DNA of 64,000 nt from Paraburkholderia susongensis (GCF_900177725.1 NZ_FXAT01000001.1:62001-126000); one strand, 5' to 3'. Counted from the stretch's first letter, positions 52,666 through 62,543 are shown. Notes: generated by a model from the letters alone, not told the origin. Program-made: numbers and translations.

Positions 52666-54147
52666 TCAGCGTGCCAGCACGCGATAGAACAGCGCGCCAA
52701 GCCCCGCGCCGATGAACCACGAAAAATTCGCGCAGCCGTCGAGCCCCGGCACCATCACGCAGATCACGGCGATCAGCGCAGCCGGTAACAAAGCCGCCAC
52801 GGCGCGATGGTTGACGCCGTTGCGATACCAGTAGCTGCCGTTCGGCGAGACGGTATAGAGATCATCGAGCACGATCTTCTGACGCTTCACGAGGTAGTAA
52901 TCGACGATCAGGACACCGTACAAAGGTCCAATGAAGCTGCCGAGCACGTCGAGCGTGTAGTGGATCACGGCAGGATTGTTGAAGAGATTCCACGGCGTGA
53001 TGAACACCGACGCGACCGCCGCGAGCATGCCGCCCGCGCGCCAGCTGATGAGGCGCGGCGCGACGTTCGAAAAGTCGAATGCCGGCGACACGAAGTTCGC
53101 GACGATGTTGATGCCGATCGTCGCGATCGTGAACGTGAGCGCGCCGAGAATGACTGCCATCGGATAGTCGATGCGGCCCACCGTTTCGACCGGGTCCGTA
53201 ATCAGTTCGCCGAACACCGGCAGCGTGGCCGCGGTCGTCACCACCGTGACGAGCGAGAACGCGAGGAAGTTGACCGGCAGCCCCCAGAAATTGCCGCGCT
53301 TCACGCTGCGAAAGCTCTTGCCGTAGCGCGAGAAATCGCCGAAATTGAGCATCGGTCCGGAGAAGTACGACACCACGAGCGAGATCGCCGTAATCATCAC
53401 CGGCACCACTTCCATGCCGTGATATTTGACGCCGCCGAGGTTGATGCCGATGTTGCGCCATCCCGCGCGATACACCATGTAGCCCGCGAGAATGAACATC
53501 ACGACGTAGACGGCAGGACCCGCGAAGTCGATGAACTTCTTGATCGTCTCCATGCCGTGCCAGAACACGAGCGCCTGCAGCACCCACAGCAGCATGAAGC
53601 CGGCCCAGCCGAGCATCGACAGACCGAACAGCCCATGACGATGCACGTCGGCATACGGCAGCAGTTGCGGCACGAACTTCAGCACGACGATCACGAGCGC
53701 GCTCGACGCGAGATAGGTCTGGATGCCGTACCACGCGACCGCGATCAGGCCGCGAATCACCGCGGGAACATTCGCGCCGAGCACGCCGAAGGTCGCGCGG
53801 CACGCGACCGGATACGGCACGCCGTTCGCCTGGCTCGGTTTCGCGATGAGATTGCACAGCACGTTGACGAACGTGATGCCGACGAGCAGCGAGGCCAGCA
53901 CCTGCCAGCTCGTCAGTCCGAGCGCGAAGAGGCTGCCCGCGAACACGTAGCCGCCGACGCTATGCACGTCGGACATCCAGAACGCGAAGATGTTGTACGC
54001 GCTCCAGGTCTGCTTCGGCAGCGGCGCGAGATCCTCGTTGTAGAGCCGTTCACTGTAGCCGGCCGGCAGCGAGTGACCGGCTTGCGCGCCGTCGTCTGCG
54101 AAAGTGGAAAGTTCGGGACTGCCTGGCGCTGCACTGAACTGAGCCAT
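52666..54147 (-). CDS. NCS1-family allantoin/nucleobase permease
   Basis: This 493-residue protein has 12 predicted transmembrane helices. The NCS1 motifs are NEDLAPLPKQTWSAYNIFAFWMSDVHSVGGYVFAGSL in TM1, NGVPYPVACRATFG (substrate loop) and VVSYFSGPMLNFGDFSRYGKS in TM6-8. It resembles PucI/YbbW allantoin permeases. The genes around it, allantoin racemase, PuuE and GntR, point to allantoin import, though uracil or hydantoin are possible. AAGGAGGA before ATG 54147 fixes the start. Confidence 0.88.
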   Translation of the reverse strand: MAQFSAAPGSPELSTFADDGAQAGHSLPAGYSERLYNEDLAPLPKQTWSAYNIFAFWMSDVHSVGGYVFAGSLFALGLTSWQVLASLLVGITFVNVLCNLIAKPSQANGVPYPVACRATFGVLGANVPAVIRGLIAVAWYGIQTYLASSALVIVVLKFVPQLLPYADVHRHGLFGLSMLGWAGFMLLWVLQALVFWHGMETIKKFIDFAGPAVYVVMFILAGYMVYRAGWRNIGINLGGVKYHGMEVVPVMITAISLVVSYFSGPMLNFGDFSRYGKSFRSVKRGNFWGLPVNFLAFSLVTVVTTAATLPVFGELITDPVETVGRIDYPMAVILGALTFTIATIGINIVANFVSPAFDFSNVAPRLISWRAGGMLAAVASVFITPWNLFNNPAVIHYTLDVLGSFIGPLYGVLIVDYYLVKRQKIVLDDLYTVSPNGSYWYRNGVNHRAVAALLPAALIAVICVMVPGLDGCANFSWFIGAGLGALFYRVLAR

Positions 54148-54583
54148 GATTCCTCCTTTGGATAGGTACCGTCGATAAGGCATCGACGGACATTGCATCA
54201 GCCATGCCAGTCGCACGCTTTGCGCTCATGTGAAGGCGAAAATGCGGGCGCCGTGGGCTTTGGCCGTGCCGCGGGTATCTCCGTACTGAAGTACTTGTGG
54301 TTATCGCATCGCCAGCCGCCGCGGGTTCCCGGCGATGCGTCACTGCTCGAAGCCCATCGCTTGGCGACGGACGTGCGTGTTCCGGCCGGCGGCGCTCACG
54401 GGAGCGCCGCCTTGCCACGCGTCATCTGGTTCAATTCAATTCAGTGCGGCGCGCACCACGAACGGGCGCGTCTGCCGGTGTGTCTGCCTTTTGCCTACGG
54501 CCTGCTTGCGTTCCTTATTTGCCGCCAGCCTGCAAATCACCTCAGCCTGGGGTGGACCCGGCCTTGGCTGTCTCCGTGGATAT
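54148..54583. other. Intergenic region between permease and GntR gene
   Basis: These 436 bases hold a 9-bp inverted repeat (CGCATCGCC at 54305-54313 and GGCGATGCG at 54331-54339) that may be the GntR gene's terminator or a regulatory hairpin upstream of the permease. No gene is seen. Confidence 0.4.
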
Positions 54584-55285
54584 TTATTTCGGCGCCAGCG
54601 CGCCAAATACTTCGTGCAAATCCGCTGCCCCACGTGCGGGGCGGTCCAGCATCTTCAACTCGACGCTTTGCAGATGGCGCGACATGAGTGCCGTCGCCTC
54701 TTTCGCATCGCCGGCGTCGAGCGCGGCGAGAATCGCTTCGTGGTCCTCGAACGAGCAAGGGCTGCGTCCAAGCGACTCGTAGAGCGCCGAAATCAGCGTG
54801 GAGCGCGCGACGAGCCCATGCAGGCAATCGCACAGCACCGTGTTGCCGGTGAGGCTCGCGAGCTCGGTATGGAACTCGCCCGACAGACGGATCCATGCCG
54901 GAAAATCCCGGGTTTCGAACGCCTTGCGTTCGCGGCCGATCATGCCGCCGATGTTCTTCAAACGCCGCATGCCGTGTCCGTTGCAAATCTTTTCGACGAC
55001 GGCCAGCTCGATGATGCGGCGCATTTCGAACACCTCGTGCACCTCCTGCAGCGACGGACTCGCGACGAACGCACCACGATTCGGTTCGAGGTCGACGAGC
55101 CGCTCGCCTGCGAGTTGCGACAACGCCAGGCGGATCGGGCCGCGTTTCACGCTAAATACTTCGCACAACTGCGCTTCGGTCAGCTTCGCTCCCGGTGCCA
55201 GCCGATGCTCGAGGATCGCGGCGCGAATGCGCTCGGCAATCGCTTCGGGCTTCGGACTGTTTGCGGCGGAATCGGTATCGGACAT
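54584..55285 (-). CDS. GntR-family (FCD) regulator, probable ureide repressor
   Basis: This 233-residue protein has an N-terminal winged HTH (residues 12-75, IAERIRAAILEHRLAPGAKLTEAQLCEVFSVKRGPIRLALSQLAGERLV). The helical FCD effector domain has conserved HxxFHxEL-like residues (SGEFHTELASLTG) and EDHEAILAALDAGD. ATG 55285 is chosen since upstream codons lie in the operator zone. It is last in the ureide region. Two TTGTCAACAA operators lie upstream. The likely ligand is an allantoin pathway intermediate (inference). Confidence 0.9.
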   Translation of the reverse strand: MSDTDSAANSPKPEAIAERIRAAILEHRLAPGAKLTEAQLCEVFSVKRGPIRLALSQLAGERLVDLEPNRGAFVASPSLQEVHEVFEMRRIIELAVVEKICNGHGMRRLKNIGGMIGRERKAFETRDFPAWIRLSGEFHTELASLTGNTVLCDCLHGLVARSTLISALYESLGRSPCSFEDHEAILAALDAGDAKEATALMSRHLQSVELKMLDRPARGAADLHEVFGALAPK

Positions 55286-55320
55286 GATGTGCGTCTCGGT
55301 ATGTTGGTCATCATAGGATG

Positions 55321-55350
55321 GACACAAAAATTGTCAACAATTTTTGTGTC
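55321..55350. promoter_or_regulatory. GntR operator 1: 30-bp perfect palindrome
   Basis: GACACAAAAATTGT at 55321-55334 and ACAATTTTTGTGTC at 55337-55350 are perfect 14-base arms with a 2-base centre, CA. The central TTGTCAACAA suits FCD-type GntR dimers. It lies 36 bases upstream of the GntR start. Confidence 0.85.
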
Positions 55351-55470
55351 TATTTTTGTCAATCTGCGATGCTAGCGAATGGTCGATGAGGCGCACGCAT
55401 AGGCTACAAGGCCGTCTGACAGGGATCTGAACCTGTTAGAGAGTTGCGCGGCCGTTGTCTGTCGGCTGGT

Positions 55471-55484
55471 TTTTGTCAACAAAA
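55471..55484. promoter_or_regulatory. GntR operator 2
   Basis: TTTTGT-CA-ACAAAA is a perfect 6-bp dyad and shares the TTGTCAACAA core with operator 1, 121 bases away. No other gene start lies close, so it may help form a repression loop. Confidence 0.65.
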
Positions 55485-55600
55485 TCATAAAACGAAGGGT
55501 GTGGTGTGGAGTGTGGGGAGTATCGCAAATCTGACCGTTAGTTGCGTCCAAGGACTGAAGAAAAGCGGGCTGCTGCCCGCTTGCGCCCTGTCCGCCCGCT

Positions 55601-56527
55601 TCAGGCCAGATAGGGATAGCCCGACAACGTGAGCCTGAAGCCGTGCGCATTGGTGACGAGATGCGCGTCCGCGCCGACCGGCAGCGTCAGCATGTTGTGA
55701 ATGTGCCCGAACTGCAGCCCCGTCACGACCGGAATGCCGATCAGCGCTCTCACCTGCTCGACCATCGCGTGCAGGTCGTAGCCGTTGTCGTAGTCGTAGG
55801 TCTTGCCGCCGGAGAAATCGCCGAGCACGAGCGCCTGCTGCTGCGCGAGGATACCGGCCAGATGCAGTTGATAAATCATCCGCTCGACCCGGAATGGCTG
55901 CTCGTTGACGTCTTCGATAAACAGGATGCCGCCCTGCACCGGCGGCATGTACGGCGTGCCGACCAGCGACGCCAGCACCGCCAGATTGCCGCCCCACAGC
56001 ATGCCCGACACATCGACCGCCTGCGCTTGCGGCGTGTTGCCCGTCACGGTCATGGAGGGCTTCGTCAAGGCCGACCAGAAATGCTGCATCGTGAATTCGC
56101 TCAAATCTTCCGCGCCGAAATCGCTCATCAGCATCGGGCCGCCGAAGGTCTTCACACCGGCGCGCGCGAGCAGTGCAAGCTGGATCGCGGTGAAGTCGCT
56201 ATGGCCGACTAGCGCGATCGGCTGATCGGAGAGCCGCCGCTGCAGCCCTTCGTAGTCGAGGCCATGCAGGATGCGCACCGCGCCGTAGCCGCCGCGCACG
56301 GCGAGCACCACATCGGGCAGCTCGCGCGATGGATCGGCGAGCCGGTTCAGATCGGCCGCGCGCTCGCCGTCGGTACCGGCAAAGCGCTGATAGCGGCGCT
56401 TTGCCGCCGCCTCGCCGTCGACGCGATGCCCCTGCGCCCGCAGCCGATGCAACGCGCGATGCAGCACCTCCGGATCATGCGGATACCCGGACGGCGCGAT
56501 CAGTTCGATGGTGCGATGAGCAGTCAT
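55601..56527 (-). CDS. ldcA: Muramoyl-tetrapeptide L,D-carboxypeptidase
   Basis: This 308-residue cytosolic enzyme of the S66 family has ELIAPSGYPHDPEVLHRALHRLRAQGHRV and VVLAVRGGYGAVRILHGLDY. ALVGHSDFTAIQLAL carries the catalytic Ser, GILFIEDVNEQPFRVERMI the Glu, and LQFGHIHNMLTLPVGADA the His. It removes terminal D-Ala from murein tetrapeptides during recycling. It is the last gene of the DUF1992-tadA-ldcA operon, 26 bases after tadA. Confidence 0.93.
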   Translation of the reverse strand: MTAHRTIELIAPSGYPHDPEVLHRALHRLRAQGHRVDGEAAAKRRYQRFAGTDGERAADLNRLADPSRELPDVVLAVRGGYGAVRILHGLDYEGLQRRLSDQPIALVGHSDFTAIQLALLARAGVKTFGGPMLMSDFGAEDLSEFTMQHFWSALTKPSMTVTGNTPQAQAVDVSGMLWGGNLAVLASLVGTPYMPPVQGGILFIEDVNEQPFRVERMIYQLHLAGILAQQQALVLGDFSGGKTYDYDNGYDLHAMVEQVRALIGIPVVTGLQFGHIHNMLTLPVGADAHLVTNAHGFRLTLSGYPYLA

Positions 56528-56553
56528 GGCAAGACCCGTTGGACGTTGTTGTT

Positions 56554-57593
<1,040 letters not shown>

Positions 57594-57783
57594 CTGCAAT
57601 CCACTACGTTGAGGCCCGTGCATTCTATCAGGGAGCGCACGAGCGTTCAGACTGCCTCGCCGACAAGAACCCCCGCCCATCGGCTGATTCAGCGCATTTG
57701 ACGGCGCATCGCGGTGCACCTCTGGAGTGAATCGCCAGGTTGCAGGATACGCATGGCCGTGAAGAAACCACGCTGCGCGCCAT

Positions 57784-58407
57784 TCACTGCCGCTCACCAC
57801 GGCCCGCGACCCGCGGCCCCTCGGGGCTCCCCGTCAACGGCCAGCGCGCGAGCACGATATGCCGGGTGCGTCCGAGCAGACTGTGGATCAGCGCGAACTC
57901 CCGCACATTCCAGCACGCCGGTTCAACCGGACGGCGCTCGGCCCACGGTATCCCGTACGCCAGCGTTACATGCGGCATGAACCGCGTCTCGGGCTCGACG
58001 CCGACGTTTTGCAAAGCCGCCGCGAGTGCGTCGTGAAGCACATGCAGCCCCTGCACGCCATCTTCACCGACCAGCACCGCCGGCCCGAGTCTCGGCTTTT
58101 TCGCGAAACTCGCGAGCGCATCGAACTCGACGGTAAACGGCGCCATGCTGACCGACGCGGCCGCCCGCTTCGCCGCGTCGACGTACTCCGGCGGCAGGCC
58201 ACCCGCGAAATTGCCCAGATAACGCAGCGTGACGTGCAAACGGCCCGCCGCGAGCGGCTTGCTGCGCACGCGCGCCGCATCGCAAACCTGCTGCGCGAAC
58301 TTCGCGATGCCGGCCGCCGTATTGCTGTCCGGAAAGACCGCGAAAAAAAGTCCGTCTGTTGGCGCGGGCGGCGCCTCGAGCCCGGGCAACCACAGTTGTT
58401 CAGACAT
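57784..58407 (-). CDS. thpR: RNA 2',3'-cyclic phosphodiesterase (2'-5' ligase family)
   Basis: This 207-residue protein of the 2H phosphoesterase family has two HxT motifs, GRLHVTLRYLGNF and MPHVTLAYGIPW. It opens 2',3'-cyclic phosphates on RNA and shows 2'-5' ligase activity in E. coli. ATG 58407 follows a GAGG site. A longer frame from GTG 58500 would add a Lys/Gln-rich leader (QKRAQKQLKKQAKERGK), which would place the gene 22 bases from a LexA-like box; both starts are possible. Confidence 0.9.
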   Translation of the reverse strand: MSEQLWLPGLEAPPAPTDGLFFAVFPDSNTAAGIAKFAQQVCDAARVRSKPLAAGRLHVTLRYLGNFAGGLPPEYVDAAKRAAASVSMAPFTVEFDALASFAKKPRLGPAVLVGEDGVQGLHVLHDALAAALQNVGVEPETRFMPHVTLAYGIPWAERRPVEPACWNVREFALIHSLLGRTRHIVLARWPLTGSPEGPRVAGRGERQ

Positions 58408-58521
58408 CTTGCCTCGTTCCTTCGCCTGTTTCTTCAGCTGCTTCTGCGCTCGCTTCTGCGCGTCTTTCCGCGTGGCCTGTTCCTGCGATCCGCCCACCAC
58501 CCGCGGCTCGCCTTTGCATGA

Positions 58522-58541
58522 TACTGTATATTCATACAGTA
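58522..58541. promoter_or_regulatory. LexA-like SOS box
   Basis: TACTGTATATTCATACAGTA (58522-58541) fits the gamma/beta-proteobacterial LexA pattern CTGT-N8-ACAG and has matching outer TA pairs. Its target is unclear: it could serve the minus-strand thpR (start 115 bases away, or 22 bases for the longer form), or a decayed plus-strand SOS gene just to its right. Confidence 0.7.
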
Positions 58542-58565
58542 TCTCAAGGAACGTAGCTTGACGTC

Positions 58566-58680
58566 ATGAATGGCGCAGCGGCGCATGCGCATTCAGCCTG
58601 CTGGCATCGAAGCATCCCGCCTCGGCAGCCGTCGACGAAAAGCCATGCCGCCTGGTGAAGCGCTGCGGCGAACGCCTTCA
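58566..58680 (+). pseudogene. Possible remnant of an SOS gene (imuA-like), very short
   Basis: Immediately after the LexA-like box, and starting at ATG 58566, a plus-strand frame reads about HSACWHRS. A shifted frame then reads ASRLGSRRRKAMPPGEAL. Together these resemble the N-terminal HPAxWRASxLxxxxxxxxxTGxxAL pattern of ImuA-type proteins, but the frame shifts and there is no continuation before pcm. I regard this as a weak hypothesis. Confidence 0.2.
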
Positions 58681-58682
58681 TT

Positions 58683-59363
58683 TCACCCTGCCCATCGCGC
58701 GGCGAGGCGCCCCCGCTCGGGCCAGCCGTCGCCGCCAACGAGCGGAACGAACCTCACATCGCCGAACGCATGTTCTTCGTATTCCTGCTCGCTGCTGCGC
58801 ACGATCTTCACGAGCCGCTGACGACCCGACTCGCTCCCGACCGGCATCACGAGGCGCCCGCCGCACGCAAGCTGGGCACGCAGCGCAGTCGGCACATGCG
58901 GGCCACTGGCAGCCGCGATGATCGCGTCATAAGGCGCATGCTCCGCGAGGCCCGCCGTGCCGTCGCCGAGATGAACCGACACGTTCGCGTAGCCGAGCCG
59001 CTGCAAGCGTTCGCGTGCGGCTTCGACCAGCTCGGCGTCGCGTTCGATCGAATCGACTCTCGCCACGATCTCCGCGGCGATCGCGGCGGCATAGCCTGAG
59101 CCCGTGCCGATATCCAGCACGCGCTCGCCCGGATGAAGCGCCGCGGCTTCCAGCATCTTCGCGACAATGAACGGCTGCGAAATCGACTGCCCGCCGCCGA
59201 TCGGCAACGGCGTGTCGTCGTAAGCGAATTCGTGCCAGTAGGGCGGCACGAATGCCTCGCGCGGCACGCGCCGCATTGCCGCCAGCACAAGGGGATCGCG
59301 CACGCCACGGCGAAAGATCTGCCACTCGACCATCCGCTCGCGCGCCTCGGTAAATTCACTCAT
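58683..59363 (-). CDS. pcm: Protein-L-isoaspartate O-methyltransferase
   Basis: This 226-residue cytosolic enzyme has IGGGQSISQPFIVAKMLEAA, the PCMT motif, GERVLDIGTGSGYAAAIAAE (SAM-binding motif I), and HLGDGTAGL. It methylates L-isoaspartyl residues to start repair of aged proteins. It is convergent with nothing and divergent from the MetQ-like gene. The unusual absence of surE/nlpD/rpoS next to it, which are common neighbours, should be noted. Confidence 0.93.
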   Translation of the reverse strand: MSEFTEARERMVEWQIFRRGVRDPLVLAAMRRVPREAFVPPYWHEFAYDDTPLPIGGGQSISQPFIVAKMLEAAALHPGERVLDIGTGSGYAAAIAAEIVARVDSIERDAELVEAARERLQRLGYANVSVHLGDGTAGLAEHAPYDAIIAAASGPHVPTALRAQLACGGRLVMPVGSESGRQRLVKIVRSSEQEYEEHAFGDVRFVPLVGGDGWPERGRLAARWAG

Positions 59364-59655
59364 CGCCGTCTCCTGACGATCACCGCACCGACCGGTTCGA
59401 ACTCCGCCCGATGTGCGGCGCGAAGGCGCCGTTGCCTGCTGGAGTTGCTGCCGCAGCGCGATGCCCTAGGCAGCGGGTCACATACTCGCTTCAGCAATCA
59501 GCATACCTCGGAGGGAAAGGTACGGATCAGGCATGGCCGCTCACCGTCCGCCGCTTACGCTCATCCGCGATAACGATAGCTCTCCATATTATTTGCGCGG
59601 CAGCGGGCGGCTCCTTAGGATTTCGTGACCTTCACTTCGACTCCTTCTGAACAAT

Positions 59656-60483
59656 ATGAATACGACAAAAGCACTCAGGGCCGCACTCTTCTCGCTTCTC
59701 GTCACCTGCGGCATCGTGAGCGCGCAAGCGGCGCTCGCAGCGGGGCAGACAGTGCGAGTCGGCATCATGTCCGGCGAGGACGAGGACGTGTGGCGCGCGG
59801 TGGCGGCCAATGCGGCCAAACAGGGCATCACCGTCAAGATCACGACGTTCTCCGACTACACGCAGCCGAACGAAGCGCTCGCGCAGCACGATCTCGACGC
59901 GAATTCTTTCCAGCACAAGCCTTATCTCGACGCGCAAATCGCGGCGCGCCACTATGACATCGTGCCGGTCGGCTTCACCTATGTGCAGCCGATTGGCCTC
60001 TACTCGCGCAAGGTGAAATCGGTCGGGGCGTTACCGCAGAATGCGACGATCGGCGTGCCGAACGATCCGAGCAACGAAGGCCGCGCGCTGCTGCTTCTGC
60101 AAGCGAATGGACTCATCAAGCTGCGTCCCGACGTTGGTTTGCTGCCGACCGCGCGAGACATTTCGGACAACCCCAAACACATCCAGATCAAGGAACTCGA
60201 CGCGGGCATCGTCGGCCGCGCGATTAGCGACGTCGACGCGGCCGTCGTTAATACCGACTGGGCGGTCAAGGCGGGCATCAAGATTCCGCAGGAGCGCATT
60301 GCGCAGGAGAAAGTGCCGGGTAATCCGTATCGCAACTTCATCGCGGTCAATGCGAAAGATGCGAACGCGCCCTGGGTGAAGACGATTGTGGACAGCTATC
60401 AGCAGGCCAATGTCGCCTCAGAGATTCTGACCGTTTATCACGGTGCGACGCTGCCGGCATGGGACGGCGCGCCCCAACACTGA
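59656..60483 (+). CDS. MetQ/NlpA-family periplasmic binding protein, orphan
   Basis: This 275-residue protein has a signal peptide (LRAALFSLLVTCGIVSAQAALA), then VRVGIMSGEDEDVWRAV and DLDANSFQHKPYLD, the family signature of MetQ/NlpA. GFTYVQPIGLYSRKVK, GVPNDPSNEGRALLLLQ and AAVVNTDWAVKAG complete the fold. The binding proteins usually carry methionine to MetNI; no metN or metI lies near. The lipobox Cys seen in many MetQ is not obvious here, so it may be a soluble form. It is followed by another binding-protein gene. Confidence 0.85.
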   Translation: MNTTKALRAALFSLLVTCGIVSAQAALAAGQTVRVGIMSGEDEDVWRAVAANAAKQGITVKITTFSDYTQPNEALAQHDLDANSFQHKPYLDAQIAARHYDIVPVGFTYVQPIGLYSRKVKSVGALPQNATIGVPNDPSNEGRALLLLQANGLIKLRPDVGLLPTARDISDNPKHIQIKELDAGIVGRAISDVDAAVVNTDWAVKAGIKIPQERIAQEKVPGNPYRNFIAVNAKDANAPWVKTIVDSYQQANVASEILTVYHGATLPAWDGAPQH

Positions 60484-60535
60484 CTTTCGCCTGCTCTACC
60501 GCGAACGCCTGCCCCCTTTCACCGTACCGCTCACC

Positions 60536-61513
60536 ATGTCCACTCAAAGAACGCCCCACGATCGACGCAGCTTCCTGAAACTCTCGCTGGGCGCCGCAGC
60601 GGCGGCCGCATCGGCCACAAGCGCCCGTTTTTCTTTCGCGCAAGGGACGTCACGCACGTTGCGTATCGGCAACCAGAAGGGTTATCTGAATCTGCTCAAG
60701 GCACGCGGCACGCTCGAAAAGCGGCTCGCGCCGCTCAACGTGTCGGTGAGTTGGACCGAGTTCGCGGCGGGCCCCGTGCAACTGGAAGCACTCAATGTCG
60801 GCTCGATCGATTTCGGCGACGTGGGCGAAGCGCCGCCGATCTTCGCGCAGGCAGCCGGCGCGCCGCTGGCGTATGTCGCGGCGACGGTCACGCGCCCGCA
60901 GTCGGAAGCCGTGCTCGTGCCGCCGCAATCGACGATACGCTCGGTCGCGGATCTCAAGGGCAAACGGATCGCGTTCAACAAAGGCAGCAACGTTCACTAC
61001 TTTCTCGTGAAGCTGCTGCGCCAGCATGGCCTGCAATACGGCGACGTCAACTCGGTGTTCCTCGCACCCGCCGACGCGCGAGCCGCGTTCGAGCGGGCGT
61101 CCGTCGATGCGTGGGTGATCTGGGATCCGTTTTTCGCGGCGGCGGAGAAATCGCTCGGCGCCCGCGTGATCGCGGATGCAAGCGGCGTGGTGGGCAATCG
61201 CGCGTTCTACTTTTCGTCGCAGAGCTATGTGGCGAACCATCCCGACGTGATCCGGGTTGTGATCGAGGAACTGGACAAGGTCGATCAATGGGGCAAGCAG
61301 AACAAGGATCAGCTCGCCAGCGAACTGGCCCAGTTATGGGGCCTGCCGAAGCCGGTCGTGGACGCGGCCGTGCAGCGCCAGCAGTTCGGCACGCAACCGA
61401 TCACCCACGCGATTCTCGGCGAGCAGCAACAGATCGCCGATACGTTCCTCGAGCTTGGACTGATTCCGAAGCACATCGACGTGCTGAAGGCGGCGCCTTC
61501 CAATCTCGCGTAA
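60536..61513 (+). CDS. SsuA-like sulfonate-binding protein, Tat-exported
   Basis: This 325-residue protein has a twin-arginine signal (DRRSFLKLSLGAAAAAASAT, then ARFSFA), unlike the Sec signal of its neighbour. Family features include LRIGNQKGYLNLLKARGTLEKRL, FAAGPVQLEALNVGSIDFGDVGEAPP, FNKGSNVHYFLVKLLRQHGL and VDAWVIWDPFFAAAE, typical of SsuA/TauA-type alkanesulfonate-binding proteins. No ssuBC or ssuD is adjacent. ATG 60536 is preferred since the Tat signal starts there. It starts 53 bases after the MetQ-like gene. Confidence 0.87.
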   Translation: MSTQRTPHDRRSFLKLSLGAAAAAASATSARFSFAQGTSRTLRIGNQKGYLNLLKARGTLEKRLAPLNVSVSWTEFAAGPVQLEALNVGSIDFGDVGEAPPIFAQAAGAPLAYVAATVTRPQSEAVLVPPQSTIRSVADLKGKRIAFNKGSNVHYFLVKLLRQHGLQYGDVNSVFLAPADARAAFERASVDAWVIWDPFFAAAEKSLGARVIADASGVVGNRAFYFSSQSYVANHPDVIRVVIEELDKVDQWGKQNKDQLASELAQLWGLPKPVVDAAVQRQQFGTQPITHAILGEQQQIADTFLELGLIPKHIDVLKAAPSNLA

Positions 61514-61665
61514 CGGCGCAGCAGCCGATTATTCGAAGCCAGGCCCGATGTCATGCGTGGCCTCGCGACGCTCGACCACGCCGCCAGCAAGACAGGCTGC
61601 CTGGCACTCAGGTTCGATGAGCCGGTTGCAGCCTCGCCGGCATCACGGCGCGCGGTGATGCCCAC

Positions 61666-62517
61666 TCACGCGCGTTTGCCGCCTCGTGGTTCGTCGAAAC
61701 CGAAAAGCCGGCGCGGCGTTTCCCACTGGATCTGTCGCCGCACTGTTGCGTCGGGCACGATCGTTTCGAACAGCGTCAACAGCGGACCGTAATCGAGCCG
61801 CTCCGGCGCGCGCAGAAACGGCCAGTCGGAACCCCACACGCAGTGCTCGGGCCCGAACGCGCGCAATAGCGCCTGCGCGTACGGCCAGGTATCCTCGTAC
61901 GGATGCGCGGCACGCGAGTACTTCTGCCAGCCCGACAGCTTCACGCTCGTCCTGCCGCTTTCCGTGAGACGCAGCAGCGCGTCGAAACCGGCCTGAGCGA
62001 TGCCGTCCGCGCTATCCGGGCGTCCGCAGTGATCGACGACGATCGGCGCGGGCTGCCGCGCGAGCCAGGGCCCGAGCGCTGTCATCTGGTCGCCGGTCAC
62101 CTGGATCTGCGCGACCATGCCGAGGTCGGCGAGCATGCCGAAGAGCGGGCCCGCTTCGAGCACGAGTTCGATACCCTCCATCGCCGGATTGAATGCCACG
62201 CCCACCACGCCCGCCCGGCGCAGCGCGGCAAGCTCGGCGCGGCCGATGTCGTTGTCGACCACCGCGATGCCGCGAAAGCGCTCTTCATGGGTTTCGAGCG
62301 CATCGAGCAGGCAGCGGTTGTCGGTTCGATAGCCGCTCGTCGGGCCGACGAGCAGCGCGTGGCGCACGCCATAGGCATCCATCACGTGCACGAACTGCGC
62401 GGCCGTGCCGACTTCCTGCTGCGCGGGCCGATAAGCAGTGTCGTCGCGATACGGGAAGCGGATCGGATCGAACACGTGGCAATGGCAGTCGATCTTGTCT
62501 TCGTCGAATACGCTCAT
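61666..62517 (-). CDS. Amidohydrolase, 2-pyrone-4,6-dicarboxylate lactonase-like
   Basis: This 283-residue protein belongs to the amidohydrolase-2 superfamily. It has the N-terminal DCHCHVFDPIRFPY (HxH), PIVVDHCGRPD (His), TSVKLSGWQKYSR and VWGSDWPFLR (Asp). These match the LigI/TIM-barrel lactonases. It likely hydrolyses a lactone or carboxylated ring intermediate. It forms a minus-strand cluster with the TIM-barrel isomerase and SDR genes to its right. ATG 62517 is chosen; GTG 62529 is possible. Confidence 0.8.
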   Translation of the reverse strand: MSVFDEDKIDCHCHVFDPIRFPYRDDTAYRPAQQEVGTAAQFVHVMDAYGVRHALLVGPTSGYRTDNRCLLDALETHEERFRGIAVVDNDIGRAELAALRRAGVVGVAFNPAMEGIELVLEAGPLFGMLADLGMVAQIQVTGDQMTALGPWLARQPAPIVVDHCGRPDSADGIAQAGFDALLRLTESGRTSVKLSGWQKYSRAAHPYEDTWPYAQALLRAFGPEHCVWGSDWPFLRAPERLDYGPLLTLFETIVPDATVRRQIQWETPRRLFGFDEPRGGKRA

Positions 62518-62543
62518 GGACTTTTCCACTCAGAACTCAGAAC

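Larger units (their letters stand above)
55286..55600. other. Intergenic region with two GntR operators
   Basis: These 315 bases separate the GntR gene from ldcA, which ends at 55601. They hold the 30-base palindrome and a second core copy, both described separately. No gene is seen. Confidence 0.6.
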
